Part shown: positions 21,229 through 30,636 of the stretch, piece by piece
Position numbering within the stretch: the first letter of the stretch is position 1
Layout: every line of letters starts with the position of its first letter
Assembly (NCBI GenBank): GCA_018260425.1
Contig: JAGLBD010000013.1
Span: 1-64,000, forward strand
Direction: 5' to 3'
Length of the DNA stretch: 64,000 bases
Origin: Pseudogulbenkiania sp.
Lineage (GTDB): Bacteria; Pseudomonadota; Gammaproteobacteria; Burkholderiales; Chromobacteriaceae
The notes under the pieces: generated by a model
Database searches by the model: none
What the model saw: the letters and a program-made list of their open reading frames with translations, nothing else
Told to the model about the DNA's origin: nothing
Translations under genes and position numbers: made by a program

Positions 21229-22428
21229 GTGAGTGCATCACACCCTGAAGGGAGTCTCTCCCCCGCGTTGGTCATGTTGATGGCCATGGCGACCGGTCTT
21301 GCCGTCGCCTGTAATTACTATGCCCAACCCCTGCTGCATACCCTGGCCGAACAATTCGGCCTGTCGATCGAGGCGGCAGGGTCGCTGGTCACCGCCGCTC
21401 AGCTTGGCTATGCCGCCGGCCTGTTGCTGTTGGTGCCCTTGGGTGACCTGTTCGAGAAACGCCGCTTGATCGTGACCTTGTGTCTGCTCACCGCTGCCAG
21501 TTTGCTGATGACCGCGTTGGCTCCCGGTTTTGCCGTCATGCTGCTGGGCACGGCACTGACCGGCTTCTTTGCCGTGCTGGCCCAGGTGCTGATTCCGATG
21601 GCTGCCACGATGGCCAGTCCTGCCGAGCGTGGCCGGGTGGTTGGCCGGGTAATGAGCGGTCTGCTGTTGGGTATTCTGCTGGCACGTACCGTGGCCGGTG
21701 CGGTGTCTTCGCTGCTGTCATGGCACGCCGTGTACTATCTTGCGGCGGCGTTGATGGTCCTCATGGCCATTGCGCTGTATCGGGCGTTGCCAAAAATGCT
21801 GCCGAACAGTCGCATGGCCTACCCGAAGCTGATTGCCTCGGTGTTTTCCCTGCTGGTGGACGAGCAAAGCCTGCGTGAGCGTGCGGTGCTTGGGTCGCTG
21901 GCCTTTGCCATCTTCAGCGTGTTGTGGACGTCGATGGCCTTTTTGTTGGCCGGTGCACCCTATCACTACAGTGATGCCACCATCGGTCTGTTTGGTTTGA
22001 TCGGGGCGGTGGGGGCGCTGGCCGCTTCGGCGGTTGGCCGTTTGGCCGACAAGGGACGTGCCGACCTGTCGACGGCGCTGGGATTCGGTTTGATGTTGCT
22101 GTCGTGGGCACCAATGGCCTTGGGTACCACGTCGCTGACCGCGTTGATCGTCGGCATCATTGTGCTGGATCTGGCGATTCAGGGGGTGCATATCAGTAAT
22201 CAAAGCATCATCTATCGTACCCGTCCGGAGGCACGCAGTCGCATCACTTCGGCCTATATGACCTGCAACTTCATCGGTGCCGCTGCCGGCTCCTTGCTGT
22301 CGGCATGGGCCTATGCCCGCATGGGATGGAATGGGGTGGTGTTGGCGGGGACGGTGCTGAGCTTTGCCGGCTGTGTGTATCTGCTGGTGTTGCACCGGCG
22401 TAGCCGCCGTGCGCTTGGCATCGCATAG
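21229..22428 (+). CDS. MFS transporter
   Basis: 12-TM-like protein; AAQLGYAAGLLLLVPLGDLFEKRRLIV; GTG start. Confidence 0.88.
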   Translation: MSASHPEGSLSPALVMLMAMATGLAVACNYYAQPLLHTLAEQFGLSIEAAGSLVTAAQLGYAAGLLLLVPLGDLFEKRRLIVTLCLLTAASLLMTALAPGFAVMLLGTALTGFFAVLAQVLIPMAATMASPAERGRVVGRVMSGLLLGILLARTVAGAVSSLLSWHAVYYLAAALMVLMAIALYRALPKMLPNSRMAYPKLIASVFSLLVDEQSLRERAVLGSLAFAIFSVLWTSMAFLLAGAPYHYSDATIGLFGLIGAVGALAASAVGRLADKGRADLSTALGFGLMLLSWAPMALGTTSLTALIVGIIVLDLAIQGVHISNQSIIYRTRPEARSRITSAYMTCNFIGAAAGSLLSAWAYARMGWNGVVLAGTVLSFAGCVYLLVLHRRSRRALGIA

Positions 22429-22491
22429 ATTGAAATATAGACATGGCATAATGCAGGGTTTTGAATGGGGCAGGGCCCCGGAGACAGACTC

Positions 22492-23727
22492 ATGCGTCGC
22501 CGTTTTCGTTCTATTACAGCCGCCGTCGCCTGCGGAGTGGTGTTCGGCACCGCTCATGCCGACTTTACCATTCCGGGCTTCGAACTGGTGCACACCGCAC
22601 CGGTCGATGCCGGTCTGGATACCGCCGATTTGCGTCACCCTGCCGTGGTGTGGAGCGAGATGTTCGATGCTGCGCGACAGCGCATCGATATCGGCCAATT
22701 CTATGTGATCAGCCAACAGGGCGAGGTGCTGGATGCCGTTATCGATCGTCTGGAGGCGGCCGGTCGCCGCGGGGTGACAATCCGCTTCCTGATGGAAGAA
22801 AAAGGCAAGTTTGCCGCCAGTCAGGACACCATCGACCGTTTGCGTCGTATTCCCGGGCTGGAGTTCCGCTTGCTGGATTACTCGAAGCTGACCGGCAATG
22901 GCATCATCCACGCCAAGTACCTCGTCGTGGATGGCTCGAGTGCCTATGTCGGCAGCCAGAATTTCGATTGGCGCTCGCTCAGGCATATTCATGAAACCGG
23001 CCTGAAAATCACCGATCCGGTGCTGGTGTCGCAGTTGCAGGCCATTTTTCAGCATGACTGGCAAGCTCAGGCGACCATTGCCCGTGGCGAAAAGGTCATG
23101 CCGCTCAATCGCACCGTGGTTCAGGCGCCACTGACGCAATCAGCCTTCCTGGTCGCCAGCCCCAACGCCTTCAATCCTGCCGGGGTAGGCGATTCCGAGT
23201 CGGCCTTGCCGGCTTTGTTGGCCGAGGCACGCAGTGAGGTGCGTATCCAGTTGCTGGATTACGCGCCACTGGCCTTCGGTTCCGGCAAAAAGCGTGAGTA
23301 TTACGCGGTAATGGACAACGCTATCCGGGCGGCACTGGCGCGTGGCGTTAACGTCAAGCTGATGGTGTCGGACTGGAATACCGAAAAACCGGCCATTGAT
23401 TATCTGAAAAGCCTTGCGGTATTGCCGGGAATGGAAGTCCGCATTGTGACTATCCCTCGCGATGCCTCGGGGTGCATCCCGTTTGCCCGGGTGATCCACA
23501 GCAAGACCATGACCATTGATGGCCAGTTGGCCTGGATCGGCACCAGTAACTGGAGCGGCGGCTATCTCGACAAATCGCGCAATCTGGAAGTGGTGGTGCG
23601 CAATGACGCTCTGGCAAAACGCGTAGAGGGCTTGCACCAACAACTCTGGTCATCGTCTCTGGCGCAGGGGGTGCAGATCGATAAAGCCTATGAGGTACCC
23701 GACAAGGCCTGCCGCAAGACACATTGA
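22492..23727 (+). CDS. Secreted phospholipase D-like domain protein
   Basis: Signal peptide MRRRFRSITAAVACGVVFGTAHA; two HxK motifs (HAKYLVVDGSSAYVGSQNFD; HSKTMTIDGQLAWIGTSNWS). Confidence 0.88.
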   Translation: MRRRFRSITAAVACGVVFGTAHADFTIPGFELVHTAPVDAGLDTADLRHPAVVWSEMFDAARQRIDIGQFYVISQQGEVLDAVIDRLEAAGRRGVTIRFLMEEKGKFAASQDTIDRLRRIPGLEFRLLDYSKLTGNGIIHAKYLVVDGSSAYVGSQNFDWRSLRHIHETGLKITDPVLVSQLQAIFQHDWQAQATIARGEKVMPLNRTVVQAPLTQSAFLVASPNAFNPAGVGDSESALPALLAEARSEVRIQLLDYAPLAFGSGKKREYYAVMDNAIRAALARGVNVKLMVSDWNTEKPAIDYLKSLAVLPGMEVRIVTIPRDASGCIPFARVIHSKTMTIDGQLAWIGTSNWSGGYLDKSRNLEVVVRNDALAKRVEGLHQQLWSSSLAQGVQIDKAYEVPDKACRKTH

Positions 23728-23812
23728 TAACGGCGGGGATGCCGTGTTGTGGGCCGACATCGCCAACAACGAGCCGAAGTTCGCTGTTGGCGACGCTTAA
23801 CGCCAGTGATGT

Positions 23813-25882
23813 TTAGCGCAATTGTTTGAACAGGAAACTGTACTCGAGTGCCGAGCGATAGGCCTGCTGGTTATTGTTGGCTGCCGCGCCATGCCCGCCC
23901 TCGGTATTTTCGAAGTAGAGCATGTCGTTACCGTTGGCTTGCAAGGCCGCGAACATCTTGCGGGCATGCCCCGGGTGCACACGGTCGTCGCGGGTCGAGG
24001 TGACGAACAGGGTGCGCGGGTAGGTTTTGCCCTTCTGGATATTCTGGTACGGCGAGTAGCGGCGGATGACTTCCCAGTCGGCGGCGACGTCGGGATTGCC
24101 ATACTCGTCCATCCAGCTGGCACCGGCCAACAGCTTGTTGAAGCGTTTCATGTCCAGCAGCGGAACCTGGCAGACAATCCCGTTGAACAGGTCGGGACGC
24201 TGGGTCAGCATCACGCCCATCAGCAGGCCGCCATTACTGCCACCCATGGCACCCAAATGGCGCGGAGAGGTGATTTTGCGCTTGATCAGGTCTTCGGCGA
24301 CCGCAGCAAAATCGTCATAGGCGTTCTGGCGGTTGTGACGCAAGGCTGCCTGATGCCACTTCGGACCGTATTCGCCACCACCACGGATATTGGCCAGCAC
24401 ATAGGTGCCGCCACGCGACAGCCAGCCGGCGCCGAGACCCCCCGAATAGAACGGAGTCATCGATACCTGAAAACCACCGTAACCATACAGCAGGGTCGGG
24501 TTGGTACCGTCGGCCTTGAGATTCTTGTCGCTGATCATGAAGTAAGGCACGCGGGTGCCGTCCTTTGAGACCGCGAAGAATTGCTGGATCCGGAACGGCG
24601 TGCTGTCGAAGAATGCCGGCAAGGTTTTGAGGGTTTCCCGGGTATCCGACCCCACCTTGCCCAATTGCAGGGTGGTCGGTGTCAGGAAGTCGGTAAAGGT
24701 GAGGAAGTAGTCATTGGACGAATCGGCGTCCACGGCGTTGGCGTTCAGTGCACCGAAGGTCGGCGTGTCGACCTTGCGTGCCAGCCATTTGCCGTTCACC
24801 AGCGTCCGTTCTTCCAGACGGCCTTTGACATCGTCCATGATGGTCAGCAGCAAACTGTCGCGCGTCGCGGTAAATCCTTCCAGCGCCGAGCTGGCCGTCG
24901 GTTCGAACACCACCGAGAAGTCACGTTTGCCTGCGAGAAACTCTTTCAGCGGCAAGGCCACCAGCGAGCCGGAGTGCCAGGTTTTGCCATTGATGGTCCA
25001 GTCCGATTTCAATTGCAGCAGCAACTGGTCGGCAAAGAAGGCGATCCCGGCATCGGCCGGTTTGTCCAGCTTCACCCATGTGTCCCCGTCGCGTAGCAAG
25101 GCTTCCGTAGTAAAGAAGGTCACGCCGCGTTCGATCACGTCGTAACGGAAGTCACGGTGTTGGGCGACCATGGCATGGATGCTGACATCGGTTTTCTTGC
25201 CTTCGACCAAGGTGGTGGCAGCGGCAAGAGGCGTACCGCGCTTCCATTCCTTGACGATACGTGGATAGCCCGAATCAGTCAGACTGTCTTTGCCAAAATC
25301 GGTCATGACATAGAGGGTGTCGCGGTCTTTCCACTCCAGTTCGCTTTTGGCTTCCGGCAGGAAGAAGCCGTTCTCGACAAAACGCTGCTTGCCGAGGTCG
25401 TATTCGCGGATCACCGAGGCATCGGCACCGCCACGGCTCAGGGTGATCAGGCAGCGGTCATTGGACGGATGAACGCAGTTGATACCCTTCCATACCCAGT
25501 TTTCTTTTTCCTGGGCGGCCAGTGCGTCGAGATCGATCAGGGTTTCCCACTTGGGGTCCGCCTTGCGGAACTCGTCCAGTGAGGTGCGTCGCCAAATGCC
25601 CCGGACATGGGTTTTGTCGCGCCAGAAGTTGTAGAAATGCGTGCCGATTTTTTCGACGTAGGGGATGCGGGCACTGGAGTTGAAGAGCTTCAGCAAGGTG
25701 TCGCGGGTCGGTGCGAAGTCCGGCAGGGCTTCCAATTCCTTTTGCGTTACGCTGTTCTGCTGCTCGACCCAGGCCAGGGCTTTTTTGCCGGTGACGTCTT
25801 CCAGCCACAGGTTCGGATCGTCTTTGGCCAGCGTGGTGCTGGCGGAACCCGCCATGACCAGTCCCATTATCAGTTTTCTCAT
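23813..25882 (-). CDS. Secreted prolyl oligopeptidase family serine peptidase
   Basis: Signal peptide; DPNLWLEDVTGKKALAWVEQQN; nucleophile motif GAMGGSNGGLLMG; TRDDRVHPGHARKM; EGGHG. Confidence 0.92.
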   Translation of the reverse strand: MRKLIMGLVMAGSASTTLAKDDPNLWLEDVTGKKALAWVEQQNSVTQKELEALPDFAPTRDTLLKLFNSSARIPYVEKIGTHFYNFWRDKTHVRGIWRRTSLDEFRKADPKWETLIDLDALAAQEKENWVWKGINCVHPSNDRCLITLSRGGADASVIREYDLGKQRFVENGFFLPEAKSELEWKDRDTLYVMTDFGKDSLTDSGYPRIVKEWKRGTPLAAATTLVEGKKTDVSIHAMVAQHRDFRYDVIERGVTFFTTEALLRDGDTWVKLDKPADAGIAFFADQLLLQLKSDWTINGKTWHSGSLVALPLKEFLAGKRDFSVVFEPTASSALEGFTATRDSLLLTIMDDVKGRLEERTLVNGKWLARKVDTPTFGALNANAVDADSSNDYFLTFTDFLTPTTLQLGKVGSDTRETLKTLPAFFDSTPFRIQQFFAVSKDGTRVPYFMISDKNLKADGTNPTLLYGYGGFQVSMTPFYSGGLGAGWLSRGGTYVLANIRGGGEYGPKWHQAALRHNRQNAYDDFAAVAEDLIKRKITSPRHLGAMGGSNGGLLMGVMLTQRPDLFNGIVCQVPLLDMKRFNKLLAGASWMDEYGNPDVAADWEVIRRYSPYQNIQKGKTYPRTLFVTSTRDDRVHPGHARKMFAALQANGNDMLYFENTEGGHGAAANNNQQAYRSALEYSFLFKQLR

Positions 25883-26090
25883 CGGTTTCCTTTGTTGTGC
25901 TATTTGGTTTTTGTACAACATAGGCAATATGCCATTTGCTGCGACATGAATCCATAGCAGGAGTTTCCGGGCAGGATATTTATTTGTCGTGACTGGTGTA
26001 GCAAGCGGCTGTCAGTGCGCGGACAGTCAGCAAACACCGTGGTATAGTCGGCAAAACCTATTCCAATAACACCGTTACGGGACACTGCCT

Positions 26091-26534
26091 ATGAGCGCGC
26101 TGCCGGATCAATTCAGCGATCTGATGATTACGCTGCCAAAACTATGGAGAACGTTGCTTGAAGAGCATTTCAAGCCGTTCAATATGTCGTCTGCACGTTG
26201 GCAGGTACTGTTCAAACTGGGGCGGGCGACCGAACCTCTGACCCAGAATGAACTGGCCTTGCGCATCGGCATCGAGCCGGCTTCGCTGGTGCGGCTGATT
26301 GATGCCCTGGAAGGGGAGGGGCTGGTCATTCGTCAGCCGGACCCGGATGACCGGCGCATCAAGCGGGTGAGCTTGACGGGAGAAGCGGTCGAGCTGAGCC
26401 GCCAACTGTTCGATGTTGCCGATCACTTGCGTGCGGAAATTCTCTCGACCGTGGATCAGGGCGAACTCGATGTCTGTCTGAGAGTCCTCAAGTCGATCCG
26501 TACCGAAGTAGAAAACAAACTGGCGCCACGCTGA
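26091..26534 (+). CDS. MarR family transcriptional regulator
   Basis: LTQNELALRIGIEPASLVRLIDALEGEGLVIRQPDPDDRRIKRVSLT. Confidence 0.92.
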   Translation: MSALPDQFSDLMITLPKLWRTLLEEHFKPFNMSSARWQVLFKLGRATEPLTQNELALRIGIEPASLVRLIDALEGEGLVIRQPDPDDRRIKRVSLTGEAVELSRQLFDVADHLRAEILSTVDQGELDVCLRVLKSIRTEVENKLAPR

Positions 26535-27910
26535 GTTTGACCGGCAAACGGCTTGCCAAACCATAATCCTGCCAGCAGGAGAGCGGCGCCCGCAGCCAGC
26601 GGGTAGCCGACAAAGGTTGCCACCACACCCTGCCAGCCCGGCAGGGTGGCTGCCTCGTTCAAAAATTCCACGACCATTTTCCCGTTCAGTAGCAGGATCA
26701 AGCTGGCCAATGCGCCACCCAGAATGCGCATTAACGGCCCGGTACGCAGTGTTCCCATCAAGGCCCGACTGGCGGTCAGGCGCAGCAAAGGGATCATGGC
26801 AAAGCCCAGTTGCAGGCTCAGCACCACCTGACTCAGCACCAACAAGCCATTGAGACTGTCCGGTCCACTCAGCAGAATGACCGCCAGTGCCGGTAGCAAC
26901 GCCCCGGCACGTGTTGCAATGCGTTGTTGCCATCCCGGCAACGCCCGCCACCCGTGACCTTCCATGACAACCCGTCCCGCGAGGGTGCCGGTGAGGGTCG
27001 AGGCTTGCCCGCAGAGTACCAGGGCAATGGCGAAGAGGACCGCTGCCAGCGCACCGAACCGTTCGCCGAGCAGCTGGTGCGCACCCGCCAGTTCTCCGGC
27101 AGCCTCGCCGCCATGGTGGAAGGCACTGGCCGCCACGATGAGAATCGCGGCATTGATGCATAAGGCGATGCCGAGGGCAAAGCCGGTGTGACGGGTGTTG
27201 CTGGCCAAGGTCCGGCGCGTGTCCGCGAGAGTCTTGCCCCCGGTGTGTTTTAGCAGTGCCGAATGCAGGTAGAGGTTGTGCGGCATGATGGTGGCACCCA
27301 TGATGCCGGTGGCCAGATAGAGGGCGTGACCGTCAAGAGGTCTGACGATCAGACCGCTGGCTACCTCGCCGGGTGCCGGGGCGACGATGAGCAATTGCAG
27401 CACAAAGGCCAGGCTAATCATCAGGATCATCGCGATGACGGCGCTTTCCAGTGCTTTCATGCCGCGTGCGGTCAACAGCAGGAATAACAGCGTGTCAGCG
27501 ACCGTCAGGACTACGCCATAGAGCAGATCGAGTCCGAACAGCAGTTTCAGACCAATCGCCATGCCGATGACTTCAGCGAGATCGGTCGCGATGATGGCAC
27601 CCATGGCCAGCGGAAACAGCAGACGGTTGATTCTCGGGCCATAGGCGTGCCGGGAGGCTTCGGCCAGATCCATGCCGCTGACGATACCCAGCCGGGCGCT
27701 CAGCGATTGCAGTAGCCAGGCCGACAGGCAGGATGCCACCAGCACCCACAACAAGGCAAAACCCTGCTCGCTGCCTGCCGCGAGTGCGGTAGCCCAGTTG
27801 CCGGGATCCATGTAACCGACGCTGATGAGAAAGGCCGGGCCAAGCAGGCGCAGCCCGGGGAGTCGGCCGGATAAGCGGGGCAGGAGCGAGGTAAACATGG
27901 CATCACTCAT
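26456..27910 (-). CDS. Nramp family divalent metal transporter (MntH-like)
   Basis: GPAFLISVGYMDPGNWATALAAGS; GATIMPHNLYLHSAL. Confidence 0.93.
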   Translation of the reverse strand: MSDAMFTSLLPRLSGRLPGLRLLGPAFLISVGYMDPGNWATALAAGSEQGFALLWVLVASCLSAWLLQSLSARLGIVSGMDLAEASRHAYGPRINRLLFPLAMGAIIATDLAEVIGMAIGLKLLFGLDLLYGVVLTVADTLLFLLLTARGMKALESAVIAMILMISLAFVLQLLIVAPAPGEVASGLIVRPLDGHALYLATGIMGATIMPHNLYLHSALLKHTGGKTLADTRRTLASNTRHTGFALGIALCINAAILIVAASAFHHGGEAAGELAGAHQLLGERFGALAAVLFAIALVLCGQASTLTGTLAGRVVMEGHGWRALPGWQQRIATRAGALLPALAVILLSGPDSLNGLLVLSQVVLSLQLGFAMIPLLRLTASRALMGTLRTGPLMRILGGALASLILLLNGKMVVEFLNEAATLPGWQGVVATFVGYPLAAGAALLLAGLWFGKPFAGQTQRGASLFSTSVRIDLRTLRQTSSSP

Positions 27911-27912
27911 AA

Positions 27913-27929
27913 ATGATAATCATTATCAT
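27913..27929. promoter_or_regulatory. Fur-type box overlapping the Nramp promoter
   Basis: ATGATAAT-C-ATTATCAT perfect 8-1-8 palindrome containing TGATAATnATTATCA. Confidence 0.8.
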
Positions 27930-27955
27930 TATAAGGCTAAATCAGCGTCTGTCAG
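27928..27955 (-). promoter_or_regulatory. sigma70-like promoter of the Nramp gene
   Basis: Minus strand CTGACA-N16-TATAAT. Confidence 0.65.
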
Positions 27956-28016
27956 TTTGATTGTTTAAATCATTGTTATTTGTTTTTTTGATAGGGTATG
28001 GCTATTTTTATGACGC

Positions 28017-28037
28017 AAAAAAACCCGCCGGAGCGGG
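28017..28037 (-). terminator. Intrinsic terminator of suhB
   Basis: Minus strand ACCCGC-tccg-GCGGGTTTTTTT. Confidence 0.75.
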
Positions 28038-28054
28038 TGGTGGGTCGCGCCGCC

Positions 28055-28843
28055 TCAGGAGAGGTGCGGAGCCAGTGTCTGCAGGAGCTGCGACAGGATC
28101 TTCGGATTACCGGCAACGATGTCGCCGCTTTCCAGCCAGGTTTGCTCGCCATGCATGTCGGTGACAATCCCGCCGGCTTCCTGAACAATCAGGCTGCCTG
28201 CTGCGATATCCCAGGGCTTCAGGTTGAACTCCCAGAAACCATCGACACGGCCGCAGGCCACGTTGCACAGGTCAAGCGAGGCCGCGCCTTCGCGACGGAC
28301 ACCGGCGGTTTTGGCCAGAACGTCCTTGAGCATGGCAAGGTAAGTGTCGACATAGGACTGGTCGGAGACCGGGAAACCGGTGGAGATCAGGCATTCGTTC
28401 ATGAAGCTGCGGCGCGATACGCGGATGCGGCGGTCATTGAGGAAAGCACCGACGCCGCGCGAGGCGGTGAACAGATCGTTGCGGCTCGGATCGTAGACCA
28501 CGGCTTGCTGGATCTGGCCTTTGTGCGCCAGAGCGATCGAGATTGCGAATTGCGGGTGACCGTGAATGAAGTTGGTGGTGCCGTCGATGGGGTCGATGAT
28601 CCACTCGTACTCGGATTCGCCGAAACGTTGGGCGCCGGACTCTTCTGCTAGAATGGCGTGCTTGGGGTAGGCTTCGGTGATCACGTCGAGAATGGTTTCC
28701 TCGGCGGCACGATCCACCTCGGAAACAAAGTCATTGTGTTTCTTTTTCTCTACGCGTACGGCGTCGAGGTTGAGCGACGCGCGCTGGATAAGACTACCTG
28801 CGCGGCGAGCGGCTTTAACCGCGACATTGAGCATCGGATGCAT
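28055..28843 (-). CDS. suhB: Inositol-1-monophosphatase family protein SuhB
   Basis: MHPMLNVAVKAARRAGSLI...ILAEESG...EYEWIIDPIDGTTNFIHGHPQFAISIAL; C-terminal PWDIAAGSLIVQEAGG. Confidence 0.95.
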   Translation of the reverse strand: MHPMLNVAVKAARRAGSLIQRASLNLDAVRVEKKKHNDFVSEVDRAAEETILDVITEAYPKHAILAEESGAQRFGESEYEWIIDPIDGTTNFIHGHPQFAISIALAHKGQIQQAVVYDPSRNDLFTASRGVGAFLNDRRIRVSRRSFMNECLISTGFPVSDQSYVDTYLAMLKDVLAKTAGVRREGAASLDLCNVACGRVDGFWEFNLKPWDIAAGSLIVQEAGGIVTDMHGEQTWLESGDIVAGNPKILSQLLQTLAPHLS

Positions 28844-28926
28844 TGACGGCCTCTACACTGGAACAATGACAGACGGACGCCATGCTTTTGGCGCGTCGTC
28901 TGTGTATAACAATCTTGGTTAAGGAA

Positions 28927-28957
28927 CAAAAAAACCCGTCACTTTGCCGGGTTTTTG
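28927..28957. terminator. Terminator-like symmetric hairpin in the suhB/trmJ divergent region
   Basis: AAAAACCCG-tcactttgc-CGGGTTTTT. Confidence 0.65.
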
Positions 28958-28990
28958 CAATATAGCCGCTATTTTAATGCGAAACAGCCA

Positions 28991-29764
28991 ATGAATAAAC
29001 CCGAAGTCCCTGATTTTTTGAAGAACATCCGGATTGTGCTTGCCAGACCGAGTCATCCTGGCAACATCGGCTCGGCCGCGCGCGCCATGAAAACCATGGG
29101 TCTGTCGCGGCTGGTGCTGGTGTCGCCCAAGTGCTTTCCCGACCCGGAAGCGGTGACGCTGGCGTCCGGCGCCGCCGACCTGCTGGATAATGCACTTGTC
29201 GTCGAGACACTGTCCGAGGCCCTTGCAGGGGTGTCGATTGCCTGCGCATTGACCAGTCGCCGTCGTGAACTCTCGACGCCCTTGTCGACGCCGCGCGAGG
29301 TGACCCCCGAGCTATTGTCGCGCGCTGCCTCCGGCGAGCAGATCGCCATCGTGTTCGGCAACGAAACTTTTGGCCTGTCGATCGAGGAAGTCGAGTGTTG
29401 TAATCGCCTCATCACCATTCCGGGGAATCCTGACTATTTTTCGCTGAATCTGGCCATGGCGGTGCAAGTGGTCACCTATGAGCTGTTCAGTCAGACCGGC
29501 TTCAAGGTGGATCATTTGCGCGAAGAGCGGGAGCCGGCGACGCTGGATGAAGTCGAGGGCTTTTGCCGGCATCTGGATGACACCATGCAGCATATCGGCT
29601 ATTTCCGCCGTCGCAATAGCGACCGCTTGAAGCGCCGCATGCGCACGCTGTTCAATCGTGCCGCCCTGCAACGCGAGGAGGTGGATATCCTGCGAGGTTT
29701 CCTCAAACAGGTCCAGCGGGCCCATGACGGCGCAGCCTTGCCCGACGATAGCGCCGGAGCCTGA
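28991..29764 (+). CDS. trmJ: tRNA (cytidine/uridine-2'-O)-methyltransferase TrmJ
   Basis: IRIVLARPSHPGNIGSAARAMKTMGLSRLVLVSPK...IVFGNETFGLSIEEVECCNRLITIPGNPDYFSLNLAMAVQVVTYEL. Confidence 0.94.
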   Translation: MNKPEVPDFLKNIRIVLARPSHPGNIGSAARAMKTMGLSRLVLVSPKCFPDPEAVTLASGAADLLDNALVVETLSEALAGVSIACALTSRRRELSTPLSTPREVTPELLSRAASGEQIAIVFGNETFGLSIEEVECCNRLITIPGNPDYFSLNLAMAVQVVTYELFSQTGFKVDHLREEREPATLDEVEGFCRHLDDTMQHIGYFRRRNSDRLKRRMRTLFNRAALQREEVDILRGFLKQVQRAHDGAALPDDSAGA

Positions 29765-30629
29765 CTGGCTGGCCGGACTCGTGCATCGCCCGGTGCGCGA
29801 TCTGGCCTGCCTGTTGTTTGCCGACCCGCCGTGGTCCGTCCCGGACGCGATGGATCCCGGCTTGTTGCAAGGGGAGGCTCCTCGCGAGCGTCTGCGCTTG
29901 CTGGACCGCGAGCCACAGGCTCTGTTGGCGTGGCTGGCGGAACACCCGGTGCGACGGCTCGGACGCTATGCCGAACTGTTGCTGGCCTTCTGGTTGTCTC
30001 ACTGCCCCCATTCCCGGCTGGTGGCCAACTCCCTTGCCGTACGCGATGCAGGTGTCACGGTGGGCGAGTTCGATTTTCTGGCATGGCTGGATGGCGAGCC
30101 CTGGCATATCGAACTGGCCTGCAAGTTCTATATTTCCCTGTCCCATGACCGCGACGACTGTGTCGGTGTCAGTCCGGGTGATACCCTGCAGGCCAAGCGG
30201 CGCAATCTTTCCCGTCAATTGGCCCTGTCACGGCGCGCCGAGGCTGTGCCGTGGTTGCCGGAAGGCTTCCGCGATTGCCGGGTCGGTGCACGGGTGGTCG
30301 GTGGTAATTTCGGCGGGCAGGATACCGCCCCGGGAAGTGGCTCGCTGGGCGGATGGTGGCGCAGGGCCGGTGACGTGCTGCCACAGTTGTCGACGAGCGG
30401 GGTATTTATCACGTTGCCGCGCGCTGCGTGGCTATCGCCCTGGCGGGGAAAAGGACTCGAGGCGGAACAACGTTGGCTGTCGGGTCAGGTGTTGGCCGGG
30501 GCGGAGCAGGCTACACTGCTCGCCGAAGTCGTCGAAGACGCTACAGGATACTGGCGGGAAATCGCCCGCGGGATGGTGCTTCCCACGGGCTGGCAGGGTG
30601 TATCAGGGCCGCGCAGTGGCGGCCCGTAA
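29724..30629 (+). CDS. DUF1853 family protein
   Basis: RLGRYAELLLAFWL...VGEFDFLAWLDGEPWHIELACKFYI; overlaps the trmJ 3' end. Confidence 0.75.
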   Translation: MTAQPCPTIAPEPDWLAGLVHRPVRDLACLLFADPPWSVPDAMDPGLLQGEAPRERLRLLDREPQALLAWLAEHPVRRLGRYAELLLAFWLSHCPHSRLVANSLAVRDAGVTVGEFDFLAWLDGEPWHIELACKFYISLSHDRDDCVGVSPGDTLQAKRRNLSRQLALSRRAEAVPWLPEGFRDCRVGARVVGGNFGGQDTAPGSGSLGGWWRRAGDVLPQLSTSGVFITLPRAAWLSPWRGKGLEAEQRWLSGQVLAGAEQATLLAEVVEDATGYWREIARGMVLPTGWQGVSGPRSGGP

Positions 30630-30636
30630 CGGCGCA

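Noticed and set aside
21718-23139. 473-aa ORF antisense to the MFS and PLD-like genes
   Set aside because: Spans two sense genes and their junction; His/Gln/Arg-rich shadow frame.
23759-23802. Inverted repeat CGCCAACA...TGTTGGCG between the PLD and prolyl oligopeptidase genes
   Set aside because: Likely a shared terminator-like structure, but without T-runs on either side; not enough to call.
6189-28957. Repeated AACCCGCC/GGCGGGTT hairpins as a dispersed repeat family
   Set aside because: Each sits at a gene end with a T-run and is better explained as an ordinary intrinsic terminator.
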